A stretch of 49,046 nucleotides of DNA. Source: Acidipropionibacterium jensenii DSM 20535. Lineage in GTDB: Bacteria; Actinomycetota; Actinomycetes; Propionibacteriales; Propionibacteriaceae. This document shows, one piece after another, positions 34,333 to 42,408 of this stretch. The stretch lies in NCBI RefSeq assembly GCF_000425285.1, contig NZ_AUDD01000022.1, positions 1-49,046 on the forward strand, in the 5' to 3' direction. Numbering within the stretch: position 1 is the first letter of the stretch; each line of letters opens with the position of its first letter. The notes under the pieces were generated by a model that worked only from the letters and a program-made list of their open reading frames with translations, was not told the DNA's origin and searched no databases. Both the position numbers and the translations under genes were made by a program.

Positions 34333-34588
34333 TCATCCCGGCGGGACGTCGTCAACCCCTCCGACAAGGGGATTTCTTGATGTGAGATGCGACATGGTCG
34401 GCTGTCGAGGGGTGGGGTGCCTGCTTTGGAGCCGAGGGAGGTGCCTGTTGCGGACCGGGGGTGCCTGCTGCGGGCGGAGGCGGCCGCCAGGCACACCCAC
34501 CCTCTGGCGCAGGTGACCCCATGCGCCCCGTTCCGACCCTCTGGCGCAGGCCAACCCCATCCACGACACGGCCGCCCCACCTCCAGCC

Positions 34589-34790
34589 ACGGATGCAGGC
34601 AAAAGGCACGGATGCAGCGGAGCTCCACTGCATCTGTGACATTTCCCTGCATCTGTCGGAAGAAGGGGTCATTTCCCTGCATCCGTCAGCCCCAGCACGA
34701 CACTTTCCCTGCATCCGTCAAGACCGAGGCATGTTTCCCTGCATCTGTCGACACCGGAAGACCGCCCGGGAGCCATTCGGCTGCATCTGT
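34589..34790. repeat. Iteron-like array of CTGCATCYGT
   Basis: Eight copies: two inverted (34589-34598, 34608-34617, spaced 19) and six direct (34628, 34647, 34677, 34709, 34739, 34781). Four of the direct copies share the longer core TTTCCCTGCATCYGTC at 30-, 32- and 30-bp intervals, close to three DNA turns. Function unknown; protein binding is the simplest reading. Confidence 0.8.
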
Positions 34791-34821
34791 CGGAGGAAGC
34801 AGGAATTTCCGTCGCGCAGGG

Positions 34822-34953
34822 CACCGGCCCAGCACCGCACCCTGGGTAGAACACCAGCCCAGCACTTCAGCCAGGGGTGCAACACCCGGGATCTGGCCCC
34901 TGAGCAACACCCTCTTGGTAGGACACCGGCCGAGCGACGCCCCCTGGGTAGGG
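34822..34953. repeat. Degenerate 30-bp minisatellite
   Basis: The core CACCRGCCSAGC occurs at 34822, 34852 and 34924, and YTGGTAG or CTGGGTAG at 34842, 34914 and 34944. Units share 30-bp spacing, with one irregular unit of about 42 bp. Confidence 0.65.
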
Positions 34954-34970
34954 CATCCGCCGACAGGGTT

Positions 34971-35055
34971 GACGCTGGGACGCCCTGGTCTGAGCAAGCG
35001 TGGCAAGAAGTCGGCGTTCACCGTCAAGGTGACGCCGGGACGCCCAGGTCTGAGC
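34971..35055. repeat. 25-bp direct repeat spaced exactly 60 bp
   Basis: Two copies differing at two positions begin GACGCYGGGACGCCC at 34971 and 35031. The 60-bp spacing is twice the neighbouring 30-bp period. Confidence 0.7.
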
Positions 35056-35096
35056 CTCTCGGGTCTGACAACCCAGATCTGGTCGACCAGGTCTGC

Positions 35097-35477
35097 TCAG
35101 TGGCGCGGGGGTCCTGGGATGAGGATCTCCCCGCCCTGGCGCCAAGCCCTCAGCCCACCGGTGAGGAAGTCGGCGTCATAGCCCTTGTCACGGATCGCCT
35201 GGACCAGATGACCGGAACGAAAACCGGTGTCGCACACCAGCACGAAATGGGGATCGGGCTCGGCCAGCGGATCGTCGCCGTAGACCGCGGTGAACGGATC
35301 GTCGACCAGCTCCTTGGCCTCCACCAGATGAGCACCTGGCGCATGCCCCGCCTCGTACTCCAGCAGGGTCCGCACATCGACGAGGACCCCTCCGTTCGCG
35401 AGCACGGTGAGGGCGGCCGGCAGGTCGATCCCCCCGGTCGGCATGCCTCGGTTGGCGAGGAAGTTCCGCAGTCCCAT
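35097..35477 (-). CDS. Single-domain rhodanese-like protein
   Basis: About 126 residues. The active-site loop CDTGFRSG (Cys82) and the VLVDVRTLLEYEAGHAPGAHLVEAKEL segment identify a rhodanese fold, carrying sulfur on the Cys. A frame nine residues longer begins at 35504, but a TAGAAT -10 box (35490-35485) lies seven bases before the ATG at 35477, so the short form is probably leaderless and correct. No signal peptide; cytoplasmic. It is followed by the repeat tract. Sulfur acceptor unknown. Confidence 0.88.
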   Translation of the reverse strand: MGLRNFLANRGMPTGGIDLPAALTVLANGGVLVDVRTLLEYEAGHAPGAHLVEAKELVDDPFTAVYGDDPLAEPDPHFVLVCDTGFRSGHLVQAIRDKGYDADFLTGGLRAWRQGGEILIPGPPRH

Positions 35478-35569
35478 GGCGGTGATTCTAGGTGAGTGGG
35501 TCATGACGTTGTCGACGCCATGCCCCGGTGGCCGGCCTGCTGCTCCCCAGTCCTTCGGCGCTCGGCCTG

Positions 35570-37822
35570 CTACTCCCCGGTCCCCCGGTGACCATCCCCA
35601 TGCCCATGACCGTGACCAGCATGACCATGCCCATCCCCAGCATGACCATGCTCAGCCTTCTCATGCTCGGCCTCCTCATGGTCATGCCTCACATGGTCGG
35701 CCTTCCGCAACTTCGCCAACCGGGAGTACATCTCGTCGATGACCTCGGTGAACCGCGTCTCCACCTCGCGCCGGCGCACCTTGAGGGTCGGCGTCAACAA
35801 CCCGTTGTCCTGGGTGAAGTCGTCCCACAGCACCCGCAGGTCGCGGATCTGCTCCTGGTGGGGCAGCTTGGCGGTGAGGTCGGCGACCCGGCGTCGCAGC
35901 TCCTCGACCAGCTCCGGACTGCGCATCGCATCCACCCCCGACAAGCTCAGGTGCAGCTTCTCGGCGAGCTCCTCGACGCGCGGCATGGACGGCTTGACGA
36001 GCAGGGTGAGACACGGCCGGTTGTCGCCGAGGATGACCGCCTGCTCGAACAAGGGGTCGGCCATCAACAGCCCCTCGATCGGCTGGGGGGAGATGTTCTT
36101 CCCGTTGAGGGTGACGATGATGTCCTTGAGCCGGTCGGTGATCACGAGGTACCCGTCCTCATCGACATGACCGACGTCGCCGGTGTGCAGCCAGCCGTCC
36201 TGGATCGTCTGCGCGGTGGCCTCGGGGGCATTCCAGTACCCCTTCATGATGTTGGGCCCCCGGTACAGGATCTCTCCCTCCGCCCCCTCCTTGATCTCGC
36301 TTCCGACAAGGGGTTTCCCGGCAGTCCCGAACTTGTGGGCGCCCGGCGAGTTGAAGCTCACCAGGGGTGACGCCTCGGTCAGCCCGTACCCCTGGCACAC
36401 CAGCAGCCCGACCGAGGCGAAGAACTCCTCGACCTCCTGGCGCAGCGGTGCACCGCCGGCGGCCAGCACCGTCTTGGGTCCGCCGACCGCCGCCCGGACG
36501 GCCTTGAGGACCAGCGCGTCGGCCACCTTGTGGCGCAGCCTCAACCCCAGTTCCGGACGCCGTCCGTCCTCGGAGGCCTGCCACCAGCGTCTGCCGACGT
36601 CGATGGACCAGTTGAACAGCCGGGTCTTGACACGCGAGTCGGAGACCTTCTCATGGGCGACCGTCATCACCTGCTCGTACAGCTTGGGCACCGAGACGAA
36701 CAGGGTCGGGCGCACCTCGACGAGCATCGAGGCGATGGTCTTGGGGTTGGTGACGAAGGTGTTGAGGCAGCCATGGGTGAGCAGCACCATCGACCACGCC
36801 CACTCCAAGGCGTGGGACAACGGCAGGAAGCACAGCGAGTGGTCGGAGGGCCGGATATCGAAAAAGGCGTCCAGAGTCCGCGCCTGGGCCATCGCGGCGC
36901 GATGGGTGATCATCACTCCCTTGGGAGCGCCGGTGGTTCCGGAGGTGTAGATGAGGGAGGCGACGTCGTCACCGGAGGAGGCGGACATCCGCTCCTCGAC
37001 GCCGGTCTTCAGCTCAGCGGTGCGTTCGGGGGTGCGTTGCGGGGAGAGGACGTCGGCCAGGGCGACGACGCGAAGGTCGCCCCCGGCGGCGTCCTGGTTG
37101 TCGTGCGCGCCGCCCGGGACGCTGGGACCGGCGTCCTGGGAGTCGGCAGCAGGGGAGGTCCCGGCGACACCGCCCTCGGTGGCGGAGGAGGTCCCCGCGA
37201 CACCGCCCTCGGTGGCGGAGGAGGTCCCCGCGACACCGCCCTCGGTGGCGGAGGAGGTCCCCGCGACACCGCCCCCGGCGGCGTCCTCGCTCCCCGACCG
37301 ACCGTCCTCGTCGGACTCCCGGGTGTCGATCACCACGACGGCCTTCAGCGAGGGGGTCCGGTCGTGGATCGAGGCCACCAGGTCGCGCTCGGCGGGTCCG
37401 GCGACGCAGGCGATCCGCACTCCGGCGTCGGCGATGATGTGCACCACCTGTTCGCCGGTGCTGGTGGGGTAGATCGGGACCGGCACGGCGCCGACCGTCA
37501 TCACCGCCAGGTCGATCTCGATCCACTCGGGGCTGTTGTGGGAGAAGATCGCCACCCGGTCGCCGCGCGCGATCCCGTGCTCGACCAGGGCCAGGCTGAT
37601 CGCCTCGACCCGACGTCCCATGTCGGCGTAGGTGCGAATCTGCCACTTCTCGCCGACCTTGACCCTCGACGCCGGCCGGTAGGCGTAGCGGGAGACGGTG
37701 TCGCGGAACATGTGGGCCAGATGGACCTCGGCGGGGTCCTCCCCGGCCACCGGAGACCCGAGCAGCGCTGCGGCCGGATCGGCGTCGGTTCCGGGACGGG
37801 AGGAGATATCGGCAACGGGCAT
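35570..37822 (-). CDS. Long-chain acyl-CoA synthetase (FadD15-like), repeat insertion and His-rich tail
   Basis: About 750 residues, AMP-forming ligase activating fatty acids to acyl-CoA. Seen: IYTSGTTGAPKGVMITH (291-307), HALEWAWSMVLL, GYGLTEASPLVSFN, HTGDVGHVDEDGYLVITDRLKDIIVTLNGKNISP with the catalytic Lys region. Two oddities: residues ~180-250 are an insertion of four 11-residue repeats (EGGVAGTSSAT), and the last ~25 residues are rich in His/Gly/Asp (HGHAGDGHGHAGHGHGHGDG), possibly binding metal. ATG 37822 has GAGGAG five bases upstream; an upstream ATG at 37846 does not. Confidence 0.93.
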   Translation of the reverse strand: MPVADISSRPGTDADPAAALLGSPVAGEDPAEVHLAHMFRDTVSRYAYRPASRVKVGEKWQIRTYADMGRRVEAISLALVEHGIARGDRVAIFSHNSPEWIEIDLAVMTVGAVPVPIYPTSTGEQVVHIIADAGVRIACVAGPAERDLVASIHDRTPSLKAVVVIDTRESDEDGRSGSEDAAGGGVAGTSSATEGGVAGTSSATEGGVAGTSSATEGGVAGTSPAADSQDAGPSVPGGAHDNQDAAGGDLRVVALADVLSPQRTPERTAELKTGVEERMSASSGDDVASLIYTSGTTGAPKGVMITHRAAMAQARTLDAFFDIRPSDHSLCFLPLSHALEWAWSMVLLTHGCLNTFVTNPKTIASMLVEVRPTLFVSVPKLYEQVMTVAHEKVSDSRVKTRLFNWSIDVGRRWWQASEDGRRPELGLRLRHKVADALVLKAVRAAVGGPKTVLAAGGAPLRQEVEEFFASVGLLVCQGYGLTEASPLVSFNSPGAHKFGTAGKPLVGSEIKEGAEGEILYRGPNIMKGYWNAPEATAQTIQDGWLHTGDVGHVDEDGYLVITDRLKDIIVTLNGKNISPQPIEGLLMADPLFEQAVILGDNRPCLTLLVKPSMPRVEELAEKLHLSLSGVDAMRSPELVEELRRRVADLTAKLPHQEQIRDLRVLWDDFTQDNGLLTPTLKVRRREVETRFTEVIDEMYSRLAKLRKADHVRHDHEEAEHEKAEHGHAGDGHGHAGHGHGHGDGHRGTGE
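37155..37276 (-). repeat. 33-bp tandem repeats in the acyl-CoA synthetase gene
   Basis: Units at 37155, 37188 and 37221, plus a partial fourth from 37254, share CCGCGACACCGCCCTCGG. The length is a multiple of three, so copy changes keep the frame. Confidence 0.9.
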
Positions 37823-37921
37823 GGGGGCTCCTCGAAGATGACGCACCGATCATCGGGACTCATCCTGCGCCGGTGCTGTGCCCCCATCGTAGGAGGACGC
37901 CGCCAGCGCCGGATCAGCGAC

Positions 37922-38719
37922 TCACAGCCTCTCCCGCAACCACGCGATGTCGGCGGCCTGGTCCTGCGCACCACCCGGGGTCTCGACGACCACCGGGGCC
38001 CCGGCCGCACGGATCACCCGGACCAGCTCATCGGGGTCGATCTGCCCCTGGCCGAGATTGGCATGCCGGTCGCGGCCCGACCCGGCCGGACCCTGGGAGT
38101 CGTTGGCGTGGACCAGATCGATCCGCCCGGTGACGGCATGGATGTCGTCGACCAGGGTGGTCATGTCCAGTCCGGCGGCGAAGGCGTGGCAGGTGTCCAG
38201 GCAGAAGCCGACACTCTCGAATCCCGACGCCGTCCGGATCGCCTCCCAGGTGCCGCGGATCCGCTCCAGCTGGCGGGCCATCGCGTGCTTGCCGCCGGCG
38301 GTGTCCTCGATCAGCAGCGGGACGGGCATCTCCAACCCGTCGACCGCCTTGCGCCAGTTGTCCTGGCCCTTCTCGATCGGCTCGCCCTCGCGGACGTGGC
38401 CGCCGTGCACCACCACCCCGATGGCCCCCATCTCCGCGGCGATGGTGAGGGTCTGCTGGAGCAGCTTGCGCGAGGGGATCCGGATCCGGTTGTTGAGGGA
38501 GGCCACATTGATGACATAGGCGGAATGGACGACGACGGAGATCCCCGCCTCGCCGGCGGCCTCGCGCAGCCCGGCCGCACCGCCCGGATGCTGGACCACC
38601 GGTTTCCGCCACGACTGCGGGTCACCCAGCATCACCTGCGCCAGGGTGGCTCCGCGCTCGCGGGTCTGGGCCACCAGCTCGGCCTCGTCAACGCTTCCGC
38701 CTATCGTCCACTCAGTCAC
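37922..38719 (-). CDS. nfo: Endonuclease IV (apurinic/apyrimidinic endonuclease)
   Basis: About 265 residues, a TIM-barrel zinc enzyme that cleaves abasic sites in base excision repair. Seen: VVVHSAYVINVAS with a zinc His, GVVVHGGHV, LLIEDTAGG (Glu ligand), GFCLDTCHAFAAGLD (Asp and His ligands), LVHANDSQG and RHANLGQGQI, all in the expected order. Two adjacent GTG codons begin the frame; TAGGGT lies six bases before the second (38719), so that is the likely leaderless start. Divergent from the SDR-plsC operon. Confidence 0.93.
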   Translation of the reverse strand: MTEWTIGGSVDEAELVAQTRERGATLAQVMLGDPQSWRKPVVQHPGGAAGLREAAGEAGISVVVHSAYVINVASLNNRIRIPSRKLLQQTLTIAAEMGAIGVVVHGGHVREGEPIEKGQDNWRKAVDGLEMPVPLLIEDTAGGKHAMARQLERIRGTWEAIRTASGFESVGFCLDTCHAFAAGLDMTTLVDDIHAVTGRIDLVHANDSQGPAGSGRDRHANLGQGQIDPDELVRVIRAAGAPVVVETPGGAQDQAADIAWLRERL

Positions 38720-38830
38720 CACTCGACCCTATCCGCCGGTCGTCCCAGAACCCTCCCGGACGCCGGTCCGGTCACTCCCACAGGACGCCGAGACAGCCAT
38801 CGCAGCACGAGAGGTCGTAGATTAAAGCCC
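38720..38830. promoter_or_regulatory. Divergent leaderless promoters of nfo and the SDR operon
   Basis: TAGGGT (38731-38726, minus) is six bases before the nfo GTG; TAGATT (38818-38823, plus) is seven bases before the SDR ATG. The 111-bp gap holds no other recognised element. Confidence 0.55.
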
Positions 38831-39673
38831 ATGTCATCCTGCTTGGTCACCGGTGGTACGTCCGGCATCGGTCGGGAGTTCGTCACGCAGCTCGCCGCCA
38901 GGGGGGACGACGTCATCATCGCTGCTCGCGACGTCGACCGGATGGCGGCCATCAAGGCGGAGATCGAACCCCGGTACGGCGTCTCGGTTGAGATCATCCG
39001 CGTCGACCTGGCGGTGCGTGCCGATGTCGACGCCGTCGCCGCGCGACTGGAGGACCGGGAGCGACCGGTGGACCTGCTGGTCAACAATGCCGGTTTCGGG
39101 CTGCACGCCAAGATCCTGGATCCCGAGACCCTCCCCCTCCAGGAGAAGGCCTTCGACGTGATGTGCCGGGCCGTCCTGATCCTCTCGGCGGCCGCCGGCC
39201 GGGCGATGCGGGACCGCGGGCACGGCGGGATCATCAATGTCGCCTCCTCCAGCGCCTGGATCAACACCGGCAACTACTCGGCCATCAAGGCCTGGGTGCT
39301 CACCTTCACCGAGGGTCTGGCCAATGAGCTCCACGGATCCGGGGTGAAGGTGGAGGCGCTGTGCCCCGGCTGGGTGCACACCGAGTTCCACTCCCGGGCC
39401 CATGTCACCGCCACGAACCTCCCCGAGGTGGTCTGGGTGGACGCCGAGACCCTGGTCCGCGAGTCCCTGTCGGACCTGGCCAAGGGGAAGGTCGTCTCGG
39501 TGCCCACCGCCCGCTGGAAGGCCGCGATCGCGGTCGCCGGGGTCGTCCCCCGATCGACGATGCGGTGGCTGTCGCGCAACCTCACCTCCAGCCGGGACAA
39601 GACCGACTTCCCGTCCCCCCACCCGGACGGCTCGCCGGACCGCGGCCCCTCCGGTGAGGCCGGTGAGCGCTGA
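38831..39673 (+). CDS. Short-chain dehydrogenase/reductase
   Basis: About 280 residues of the classical SDR fold: TGGTSGIG cofactor motif (7-14), AARDVDRM (Arg for NADPH), NNAG (85-88), IINVASSSAWINTGNYSAIK with Ser near 140 and YxxxK at Tyr149-Lys153, and PGWVHTEF. The 30-residue C-terminal extension is polar. It is a cytosolic oxidoreductase of unknown substrate. With plsC three bases downstream, a lipid or acyl substrate is plausible (inference). Leaderless promoter upstream. Confidence 0.88.
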   Translation: MSSCLVTGGTSGIGREFVTQLAARGDDVIIAARDVDRMAAIKAEIEPRYGVSVEIIRVDLAVRADVDAVAARLEDRERPVDLLVNNAGFGLHAKILDPETLPLQEKAFDVMCRAVLILSAAAGRAMRDRGHGGIINVASSSAWINTGNYSAIKAWVLTFTEGLANELHGSGVKVEALCPGWVHTEFHSRAHVTATNLPEVVWVDAETLVRESLSDLAKGKVVSVPTARWKAAIAVAGVVPRSTMRWLSRNLTSSRDKTDFPSPHPDGSPDRGPSGEAGER

Positions 39674-39675
39674 GT

Positions 39676-40515
39676 ATGCCCATCAAGCCCAAGGTCAAGG
39701 ATCGCGGACGCTACACCAGCGACATCAACGCGGTGGCCCGTCAGGCCGCCAACATGCTTCTGCTCAAGCCGCTGGTCTGGCGGGTGACGAAGGTCACCGT
39801 CCACGGTCTGGAGAATCTCGGCGGGCTGGACGGCGCCTATGTCATCACCGCCAACCACTCCTCCCACCTGGACACCCCGCTGATCTTCGGGTCGCTGCCC
39901 AAGCGGCTGAGCCGGTACCTGTCCACCGGCGCGGCGGCCGACTACTTCTTCACGAACTGGTGGCGGGCCTTCACCCCGGTGCTGTTCTTCAACGCCTTCC
40001 CGGTCGACCGCGGCAAGGGACGCACCCGCTCCGGCAGCGCCCCGCACACCCACCGCGGACTCGCCGGATCCCTGCTGACCGACGGCATCCCGCTGCTGAT
40101 CTTCGCCGAGGGCACCCGGTCGCGCACCGGCGGGATGGGCACCTTCAAGCCCGGCGCCGCGGCCCTGGCGATCTCCCGAGGGGTGCCGGTGATCCCGGTC
40201 GCCCTGGTCGGGGCCTTCTCGGCGATGCCCTCGGACCTCCAGGGACTGCCGAAGGGACGACCCCCGGTGCACGTCGTCTACGGACATCCGATGCAGCCGG
40301 CCCCCGGCGAGATCGCCCACGAGTTCTCCGAGCGGATCCGCCGGCAGATCATCACCCTCCACGACCAGACGGCGCGCGCCTACGGGATGCCGACCCAGGC
40401 CGACTACGCACGGACGCTGGCTCTGGGCAAGGCGGCGGACAAGGCCGAGAAAGCGGAGAAGGCGTCGACCGAGAAGGGCGACGAGAGACCGCCCGAATCT
40501 CCCTCGGCCGGGTGA
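39676..40515 (+). CDS. PlsC-family lysophospholipid acyltransferase
   Basis: About 279 residues, membrane-associated 1-acylglycerol-3-phosphate acyltransferase family. Catalytic motif ITANHSSHLDTPL (NHxxxxD, Asn60-Asp66), FAEGTRSRTGGMGTFKPGAAALAI (EGTRS substrate motif) and VPVIPVALVGA. The C-terminal 25 residues are Lys/Glu/Ala-rich and likely disordered. It starts three bases after the SDR stop and ends one base before the next gene, so it is within one operon. It could act in phosphatidic acid synthesis or lipid remodelling. Confidence 0.9.
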   Translation: MPIKPKVKDRGRYTSDINAVARQAANMLLLKPLVWRVTKVTVHGLENLGGLDGAYVITANHSSHLDTPLIFGSLPKRLSRYLSTGAAADYFFTNWWRAFTPVLFFNAFPVDRGKGRTRSGSAPHTHRGLAGSLLTDGIPLLIFAEGTRSRTGGMGTFKPGAAALAISRGVPVIPVALVGAFSAMPSDLQGLPKGRPPVHVVYGHPMQPAPGEIAHEFSERIRRQIITLHDQTARAYGMPTQADYARTLALGKAADKAEKAEKASTEKGDERPPESPSAG

Positions 40516-40516
40516 C

Positions 40517-41041
40517 ATGGCGCCCCCACTCGGCCATCGCGGCTCCCACCGACCCCGCCTGCGCAGGGTCCCCGGGCAGACCGTGCTGGCCGTCTGGCGG
40601 CGTGTGAGCATCGACGACCTGGACTCCTGGATCGACGAGGCCACCGAACTGATGCGGACCCTGGCCCCGGTCGCCGCGGCCCAGTTCGTCATCTACCACG
40701 ACGGCCTGTCGACCGGCCACGACGGCACCGTCGAGGTCTGCCAGCCGATCGCCCCCGACTCCCCCGGACCCGCCGACCTGCCCGACGGCGTCGTCCGCCG
40801 GTTCGAGTCCGGGCGCGTGGAGGCCTACATCACCCTCACCAAGGCCGAGCTCGCCTACCCCGAGGTCGACGAGTTCTACCAGCATCTGGACGACGCCTGC
40901 ACCGCCCGCGGATGGCGTCGCACCGGTCCGCCGCGGGAGCTCTACTGGGCCGACTGGGACGCCACCGCGATGGACGAGCCGGTCTGCGACGTCTGCTTCG
41001 GGATCGAGGAGTCCGGCATCGACCGGGCCGATCTGCCCTGA
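40517..41041 (+). CDS. GyrI-like effector-binding domain protein
   Basis: About 174 residues. The pattern QTVLAVWRRVSIDDLDSW, APVAAAQFVIYHDGLST, DGTVEVCQPIA, RRFESGRVEAYITLTKAELAYPEVDEFYQHLDDACTARGW, PPRELYWADWD and VCDVCFGIE matches the GyrI/SOUL-type small-molecule-binding fold (AraC_E_bind), here without a DNA-binding domain. Such stand-alone domains bind hydrophobic ligands or hydrolyse them. It begins one base after plsC and is the third gene of the operon. Its TGA is the first codon of a 32-bp tandem repeat. Confidence 0.72.
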   Translation: MAPPLGHRGSHRPRLRRVPGQTVLAVWRRVSIDDLDSWIDEATELMRTLAPVAAAQFVIYHDGLSTGHDGTVEVCQPIAPDSPGPADLPDGVVRRFESGRVEAYITLTKAELAYPEVDEFYQHLDDACTARGWRRTGPPRELYWADWDATAMDEPVCDVCFGIEESGIDRADLP

Positions 41042-41142
41042 ACCCGCCCGCGCAGCGCCCGGGTCGCTCCTGAACCCGCCCGCGCAGCGCCCGGGTCGCT
41101 CCTGAACCCGCCCGCGCAGCGCCCGGGTCGCTGCGAACCCGC
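41039..41142 (+). repeat. Three 32-bp tandem repeats overlapping a stop codon
   Basis: Units start TGAACCCGCCCGCGCAGC at 41039, 41071 and 41103, followed by a partial fourth (GCGAACCCGC). The first unit includes the stop codon of the GyrI-like gene, so the duplication arose across the end of that gene. Confidence 0.9.
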
Positions 41143-41217
41143 ATGGTCCAGGGCCCCGTCGAGCCCCGACCGTCGGCTGCTGACCTCCTGTTCCCGGTCG
41201 CACCGGCTCCTCCCCGT

Positions 41218-41223
41218 TAAGGT
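41218..41223 (+). promoter_or_regulatory. -10 box of leaderless femX-like gene
   Basis: TAAGGT ends six bases before GTG 41230. This favours 41230 over the in-frame GTG at 41224. Confidence 0.5.
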
Positions 41224-41229
41224 GTGAGT

Positions 41230-42408
41230 GTGATTCAGGTACGCCAGATCTCTCCTGCCCAGCACCTCGCCTTCCTCCACGACTGGGCCACCCCGGGCTC
41301 GACAGCCGAGGAGACGGTGAGTTTCCTCCAGACCCCGGCATGGGCCAAGGTCAAGCAGGAGTGGCGCTCCGAGTCGATCGGCATCGTCCGCGACGGCGGC
41401 CCCGGCGGCCCGGAGCTGCTCGGCGTCGGACTGGTGCTCTACCGCCAGGTCCCGAAGCTCAAGCGCTACCTCGCCTACCTTCCCGAGGGCCCGGTGCTGG
41501 ACTGGACCAGCCCCGACCTGCCCGAGATCCTCGACGCCCTGCGCGCCCACGCCAAACGGCGTCACGCCTTCGCGCTGCGGATCGGCCCGACCCTGCCGCA
41601 CCGGATCTGGCGCAAGGACACCATCAAGGACGCCATCGCCGACGAGTCGATCACCGCCCTGTCCCAGGCTCCGGCCGATGTCACGAATCTGCACGCCACC
41701 CGGCTGGCCAACCAGCTGCGCCACCTGGGATGGCGTCCCCCCAAGGCCGCCGAGGGATTCGCGGCCGGCCAGCCGAAGTTCAACTTCCAGCTGCCCCTGG
41801 TGACCTGGACCGACGGGGTCCGCACCCGGCTGAGCGAGGACGAGGTGCTCGCCGGGATGAACCAGCTGTGGCGGCGCAACATCCGCAAGGCCGCCAAGAA
41901 GGGGGTCGAGGTGAGCCGGGGCGGCCGCGAGGACCTGGCCGCCTTCCACAAGGTGTACGTGGAGACCGCCGGGCGCGACGGCTTCACCCCCCGCCCACTG
42001 GACTACTTCCAGACCATGTGGGACGCCCTCAACGGCGAGGACCCCGACCGGATGCACCTCTATCTGGCCCACCACGAGGGCGACCTGGTGGCGTCGACCA
42101 CCTGGGTGCACGTGGGCCGTCACACCTGGTACTCCTACGGCGCCTCCACCTCGGCCAAGCGCGACGTCCGCGGCTCCAACGCCATCCAGTGGCAGATGAT
42201 CCGCGACTCGATGGCCGTCGACGCCGACGTCTACGATCTGCGCGGGATCACCGAGGGACTGGCCGCCGACGACCCGGAACTGGGGCTCATCCAGTTCAAG
42301 GTGGGCTCGGGCGGCGAGGCCGTCTCCTACATCGGCGAGTGGGATCTGGTCATCGATCCGCTGCTCTACAAGGTCTTCGACTGGTACATGAACCGGAGGT
42401 CGCGATGA
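41230..42408 (+). CDS. FemABX-family peptidyltransferase (peptidoglycan bridge formation)
   Basis: About 392 residues. Two GNAT-like halves: FLQTPAWAKVKQEWRSESIGIVRDG, VPKLKRYLAYLPEGPVLDW, a LWRRNIRKAAKKGVEV motif, EDLAAFHKVYVETAGRDGF, MHLYLAHHEGDLVASTTWVHVGRHTWYSYGASTSAKRDVRGSNAIQWQMI and YDLRGI are FemX landmarks. Such enzymes add amino acids (often glycine) from tRNA to the peptidoglycan stem; Propionibacteria have glycine bridges with LL-diaminopimelate. The ATGA overlap with the following racemase-like gene couples them. Which residue is added is inferred. Confidence 0.9.
   Translation: MIQVRQISPAQHLAFLHDWATPGSTAEETVSFLQTPAWAKVKQEWRSESIGIVRDGGPGGPELLGVGLVLYRQVPKLKRYLAYLPEGPVLDWTSPDLPEILDALRAHAKRRHAFALRIGPTLPHRIWRKDTIKDAIADESITALSQAPADVTNLHATRLANQLRHLGWRPPKAAEGFAAGQPKFNFQLPLVTWTDGVRTRLSEDEVLAGMNQLWRRNIRKAAKKGVEVSRGGREDLAAFHKVYVETAGRDGFTPRPLDYFQTMWDALNGEDPDRMHLYLAHHEGDLVASTTWVHVGRHTWYSYGASTSAKRDVRGSNAIQWQMIRDSMAVDADVYDLRGITEGLAADDPELGLIQFKVGSGGEAVSYIGEWDLVIDPLLYKVFDWYMNRRSR

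Larger units (their letters stand above)
34333..35096. other. 764-bp non-coding repeat tract upstream of efeUOB
   Basis: No open frame here looks like a gene: candidate frames merely translate the repeats. Parts in order: three GGTGCCTG units (about 34415-34470); two copies of ACCCTCTGGCGCAGG (34499 and 34536); the CTGCATCYGT array (34589-34790); a degenerate 30-bp-period block (34822-34953); and two copies of a 25-bp unit (34971 and 35031). It separates the rhodanese 3' end from the efeU promoter. Confidence 0.8.

Noticed and set aside
34352-34714. Minus-strand ORFs in the repeat tract
   Set aside because: Sequence reflects the CTGCATC repeats; no ribosome binding site, codon bias or recognisable domain.
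34589-35055. CRISPR array in the intergenic repeat tract
   Set aside because: Repeats are short (10-25 bp), diverged, partly inverted and not separated by uniform unique spacers; no cas genes nearby.
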